Assembly: GCA_001414485.1 (NCBI GenBank)
Contig: LLEY01000051.1
Coordinates: 124,001-188,000 of the forward strand
From: Calycina herbarum
Lineage: Eukaryota > Ascomycota > Leotiomycetes > Helotiales > Pezizellaceae
Reading direction: 5' to 3'
Length of the DNA: 64,000 nt
Positions 60,601-64,000 of this stretch are shown here, piece after piece. The translations under genes were made by a program, and so were the position numbers. Under the pieces are notes generated by a model. That model was not told the DNA's origin. It was given only the letters and a program-made list of their open reading frames with translations, and did no database searches. Positions within the stretch are counted from its first letter, which is position 1; every line of letters begins with the position of its first letter.

Positions 60601-63481
60601 CTTCGTAGCCTTATCGATTAGGTTATAAAAGTATATTCTCTTTACCTTCTAGATTTCCTACCTTAGACTCCTACGAAGAGACTTCAAGGCTCGAGGGCTC
60701 GTGTTAAGCCTTTATACCTGCCTTACCTCGCTAGCCGCCGTCTGGCATTCCTTATTCCACTAGGGGTGTCCGAATCCATGTCCGAGACCTCGCTTAGCAC
60801 TACAGAGATACGCGCTATATACGCTCTCGGTAATAAATCCTACTAGGGCCTCTAGCGATTCCGTGTTTAGTTATTACATAAGTTCGTATAGCTATTACGT
60901 TTCAAGCTTACTTTAGAAGGTAGTCTCGAAGGTTTTAACGTTAAGAGTACTAAGTTTTAAAGGCGGATCCTTCTCTATTAGGTTTCCTATATATAGAAGC
61001 CGGGTAAGAAGTAGAAGGTGGTTAGAGCTATACTCAAAGGTAAGGTCTATCTTAGTAGACGTCCCTCTTTAGTAGAGGTTGCTTAAGTAAAAGGCAAGGT
61101 CGAGGGTATTACCGAGGTTATACGTTTACGTTCTAGGAGGGGTAGAGAGTTGTAGCCCTCTGTCCTCTATCTAGTTAATAAGTAAGGGGGCTTGTATACT
61201 TTCCTACCTAAGGAAATCCGGTTACTAGAGCTGGCTCTTTAGGTTCAAGTTACTAGCTATAAGGGTATTCGTTATAGTAATATATTATAAGTAAAGGACG
61301 AGGTTAATAGCCTCTCTAGCGCCCTTAGCGCCTAGGGGGGCGTTATATACGTTAAGGATATATAACAGGAGGCCTTAGAAGAGCGTGATCTCGATATAAA
61401 CAAGATCTTAGTATTTAAGCGAGGGTGTAATCGGTGTTTGTTAACTTAAGAGAATCCCCGCTCCTTTTTATATAAATATAAACACTCTAGAGAGGTTATC
61501 GTTCCAGTTATATATAGATGTAAAGCAGGTGTAATTCAGATAGCGTCTTATAATCTAACGGCTAATCTCTCTCCGGTATATATACAGTTCCTAGATAAGG
61601 ACTATGTCGACTCGTCTAGAGTAAGCTAGTTAGAGAACCAGCTCCTAGTACTCGCTAGACTTATAAACGTTAATCTATAGAACTTAGAGGTAGTGGTTTT
61701 TAGCAAGCCCTTATCTACTTATATAGAAACTATAATAGTATTTCCTTAGGTTCTTCGAATAGAGAGGTCGTCGAGAGCCTCTTCTATAGAAGTGTCTATA
61801 GAGGTGTTAAAATCATCTTCTTAAGATAGTAAGATAGGTAAGGTAGGCGAGGTAGGCGAGGTAGGCAGGAGAGGCGAGAGAGGCGAGGAAGATAAGGTAG
61901 GCGAGGTAGGTAAGGCAGGCGAAGTAGGCGAGGTAGTCGAGTTAGAAGAGCTGTCTACTCTAGCTTATAGGGTAGCTGGAGCTTCTGTGTCTCGGCTACT
62001 ACAAGGGGAGTCTTCCTCTCTTCTTATCTGTATTTTATTATATACTTATTAAATAGTTCTCTTATTCTCGGTTAAGAGGCGTGTCCCTGAGTTCCTTAGT
62101 CTAAGCTAGCACCCTAGGTCGTCTAAGGCGTAAGGTCTACTATAATATAGGCACTTTAGCTTATACTATATATGTCTTAAACACGTAGGGTGAAAGTCTT
62201 TAGAGTGTTAAGTAGTACTATATAGACGGCATCGTTGGTTCTTCCTATAGTTCCTTTAGTTATACCACCTCTAGTACTTAGAGCACTATGTAATTATAGA
62301 AACCTTAGAAAGAGATTTAAAGAAGACTCTTCTACTAAGAAGAGATATTATGTCTAGGATAGCGTAGCTGTCCTAGGCTTCTTCCTCTTTAAAGAAGACA
62401 GTCTAGGAGGTGTAGAACAGCTTATCTAATAGCGAGATCCTTGTTATATCAACCTTTATAGGGACTATTCCGATTCGTTCCTTGATTACTATAGCTACTA
62501 CTTTAGAAGTAGTAGGGACGAGGGTCGATATAATTACTCCTTTTTCGTTAATCTCGACGGCTTCGATACTTTAGAGTATCTCTAATAAGCGGTATACTAC
62601 CTAGTTTTATAAGGTCTCAATCTTAGCTATAGAGAATAGCGTCTATATAAATGCCTTCTTTGTCGATAACAGGGCTTCTAAGGTAGCCTTATTCTTTAGT
62701 ATAATAGCGAAACTAGAGCTAACCGAGAGGACCTCTTATACAAGCTCTTTACAGCCTATCTTTAGGTTATAGAGAGTAAGAAAGATAGCTAGAGCAGAAT
62801 GTTTCCTTTCTAGGGAATTAGAGAGTAGTCGGATAAAGACTCTAAGGTCTAGTTTAGCTAAAGAACCCTTGTTCTTATCCTTCTATAGCTTTGAAGTACT
62901 AGTAGAGAGAGAGAGAGAGTAGGGTATTACTACTGGTATGCTTTCAGGCGCTAAGGCGCCTTTTATAGTCTATATATATGAAAAATTTTCAGCCGAGCCT
63001 AGAGAGGGGGGAGGAGTCGTAGATAGCGTAGAGCCCTCTCTATATATAATAGAGAAGGTTTCTAAGATTAAGAGTAGTAAGAGAGGTGTCTCTAAGGTGT
63101 ATACTTAGTAGAATAGTAGGCTGATATCGGTAACTTAAGTATAAAAGGCTCGAAGGTAGAGAAGAAGGTCAGGAGAGGCTTTGTTAAGAGCAGTGCTTAG
63201 GTAGTAATCTACAGCTTCTACAGTTCCTCCGAAGAAGGTTTAGTCTATAGTACTACGCTTAAGAGCTTTAGAAGTTGCTAAGACAAAGTACTATTATATA
63301 TTCAGAAGAGAGGGGATTAGACGCTCTCTCTCTTTTCCTAGGTCTCTTCTTAGAAGCGTAGATAAGGCTAGAGGCCTCCTAAGAGAGGTCTCTATAGAAG
63401 GAAATCAGCTTATTAAGTACGAGTAGATAAGAGCGAGTGATTTAGAATAAAAAATTCGATCTACGAAAAAGGTGTATATTC
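57648..63481 (-). mobile_element. Tad1-like non-LTR retrotransposon (LINE), RIP-mutated
   Basis: It is flanked by a 15-bp target duplication, TACTAAGTTATATAT (57633-57647 and 63482-63496), and its 3' end at the left carries an (AAAT)n tail as read on the minus strand. From right to left the minus strand shows an ORF1-like region with Cys-rich segments (about 62100-63000), an apurinic-type endonuclease region (about 61100-61760), and reverse transcriptase (about 59100-60700; SPISPILFILYIQPLF and FGYADDIRLLAFEPS). A C-terminal RNase H (about 58380-58770) has VIFTDGSRLDNK and IRGNEITNKAAGKAA. EN-RT-RNase H order is that of the fungal Tad1 clade. Numerous TAG/TAA stops show it is dead. It inserted in the gag of Gypsy D. 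Confidence 0.88.
61831..61942. repeat. Minisatellite of GTAGGCGAG-like 9-10 bp units within the LINE
   Basis: About a dozen imperfect copies of (G)GTAGGCGAG / AGAGGCGAG / GGTAAGGCAG follow one another. They lie between the ORF1-like region and the endonuclease and would encode a Leu/Pro/Arg/Tyr-rich linker. Confidence 0.85.
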
Positions 63482-64000
63482 TACTAAGTTATATATAGCT
63501 AATATAACTAAGCTAGTTAGTATAAATACTTTAGTTAAAAAGACTACTTTTTAATTCTTATCTAGTTTAATACTAAAACTCTTACTACTTGTAAGCGGAT
63601 CCTTCTCTATAGTTTAGACTACTTTAAGAATATTTAAAACCACCTCTACTAGCGAACGCTAAAAGACTCTAGACCGAGTTCTAGCTAGTACGACGTGCTA
63701 CTACTATAGTAAGCCTAGGCACTACAAAACCGACTGCTCTTAGCTACCTAGTATTAAAGAAATAGTCTAAGAAGCGGACGAAGATAACCTATAAGTCCTT
63801 GTAAAGTACCTCGATTCTAATCTAAATTAGAGGGAAAACAAGGCAGCTTAGATAAAGACTCCTTCTTAGGCCTATATAAATATAATCTATTAAATCTCAA
63901 CCTTTCTAGACTTATAGAAGGAAACTAATTCCTTATAAATATAATACTTAGTATATATAGATACGGTGTTAAAACTCGAGCTTTAATAGATATAAGAGTA

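Larger units (their letters stand above)
55991..64000 (+). mobile_element. Ty3/Gypsy-like 'D' leader and gag, split by a LINE and cut by the window end
   Basis: Gag sequence on the plus strand (about 56640-57632) includes EELRNNNY, ARNYLKL, NAF-AL followed by TRETFTNFKGCFSS and AILKRR segments, as in fungal LTR-retrotransposon gag. It stops at the LINE insertion (57648-63481) and resumes after 63482, reaching a zinc knuckle at about 63690-63735 (C-Y-Y-Y-S-K-P-R-H-Y-K-T-D-C, one Cys changed to Tyr) and what may be the start of protease at the window end. The 5' boundary is not defined; 55991-56640 may be an LTR/leader but no second LTR is available. Confidence 0.65.

Noticed and set aside
1..64000. 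CRISPR array, prophage or bacterial operon
   Set aside because: There are no regularly spaced identical repeats, introns are spliceosomal, and all recognised genes are fungal.

Overview
The window comes from the nuclear genome of a filamentous ascomycete (Pezizomycotina, possibly a leotiomycete). The evidence is genes with 46-86 bp GT...AG introns, fungal families (EMC1, Tcd-type E1 enzyme, DUF1989, DUF4267, 2EXR, long CorA-like protein), and repeats almost stripped of CA and TG dinucleotides. That depletion is the footprint of repeat-induced point mutation (RIP), and it fills the transposon reading frames with TAA and TAG stops.

Layout. Positions 1-26525 are a nest of dead transposons: a pogo fragment (1-477), Ty3/Gypsy 'A' (478-4035, with a second piece reversed at 26001-26525), a minus-strand Gypsy 'B' whose 3' end (4036-17627) is split by two complete younger elements, and a plus-strand Gypsy 'B' (about 17930-24930) split by a complete pogo element (18820-20679). 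The younger elements are Gypsy 'E' (5012-10484, duplication AGTAA) and a Copia element (10693-17007, duplication ATAGG). Gypsy B minus resumes at 24931-26000 with gag and an LTR. About 26900-48400 is a normal-composition gene island. Positions 48476-50335 are a second complete pogo element, and 50489-51828 hold one more host gene. The rest, about 52390 to the end, is again RIP-mutated: a Tc1/mariner relic, an unclassified stretch, and a Gypsy 'D' gag split by a minus-strand Tad1-like LINE (57648-63481) with a 15-bp target duplication.

Genes. From left to right the island holds a CorA/GMN membrane protein (27697-32163, minus, 11 exons), a divergent mitochondrial-type tRNA t6A dehydratase (32923-34883), a DUF1989 protein, a DUF4267 membrane protein, EMC1 of the ER membrane insertase, a possible 51-residue Cys-rich peptide, a decayed DUF8206 protein, a decayed UBA/AAA+ ATPase, and a 2EXR protein. 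EMC1 and the DUF4267 gene share an identical 13-bp CACGTG element at nearly the same distance upstream. The three genes with in-frame stops (DUF8206, AAA+, secreted protein) all lie on the side facing the right-hand transposons, while the housekeeping genes in the centre are intact.

No CRISPR, rRNA or tRNA gene was seen. I found no new multi-gene system. The most interesting signals are the 17-bp doubled motifs inside unrelated pogo terminal repeats, a conserved antisense coiled-coil frame in Gypsy B, CACGTG boxes in the control regions of four LTR families, and the inverted Gypsy architecture.
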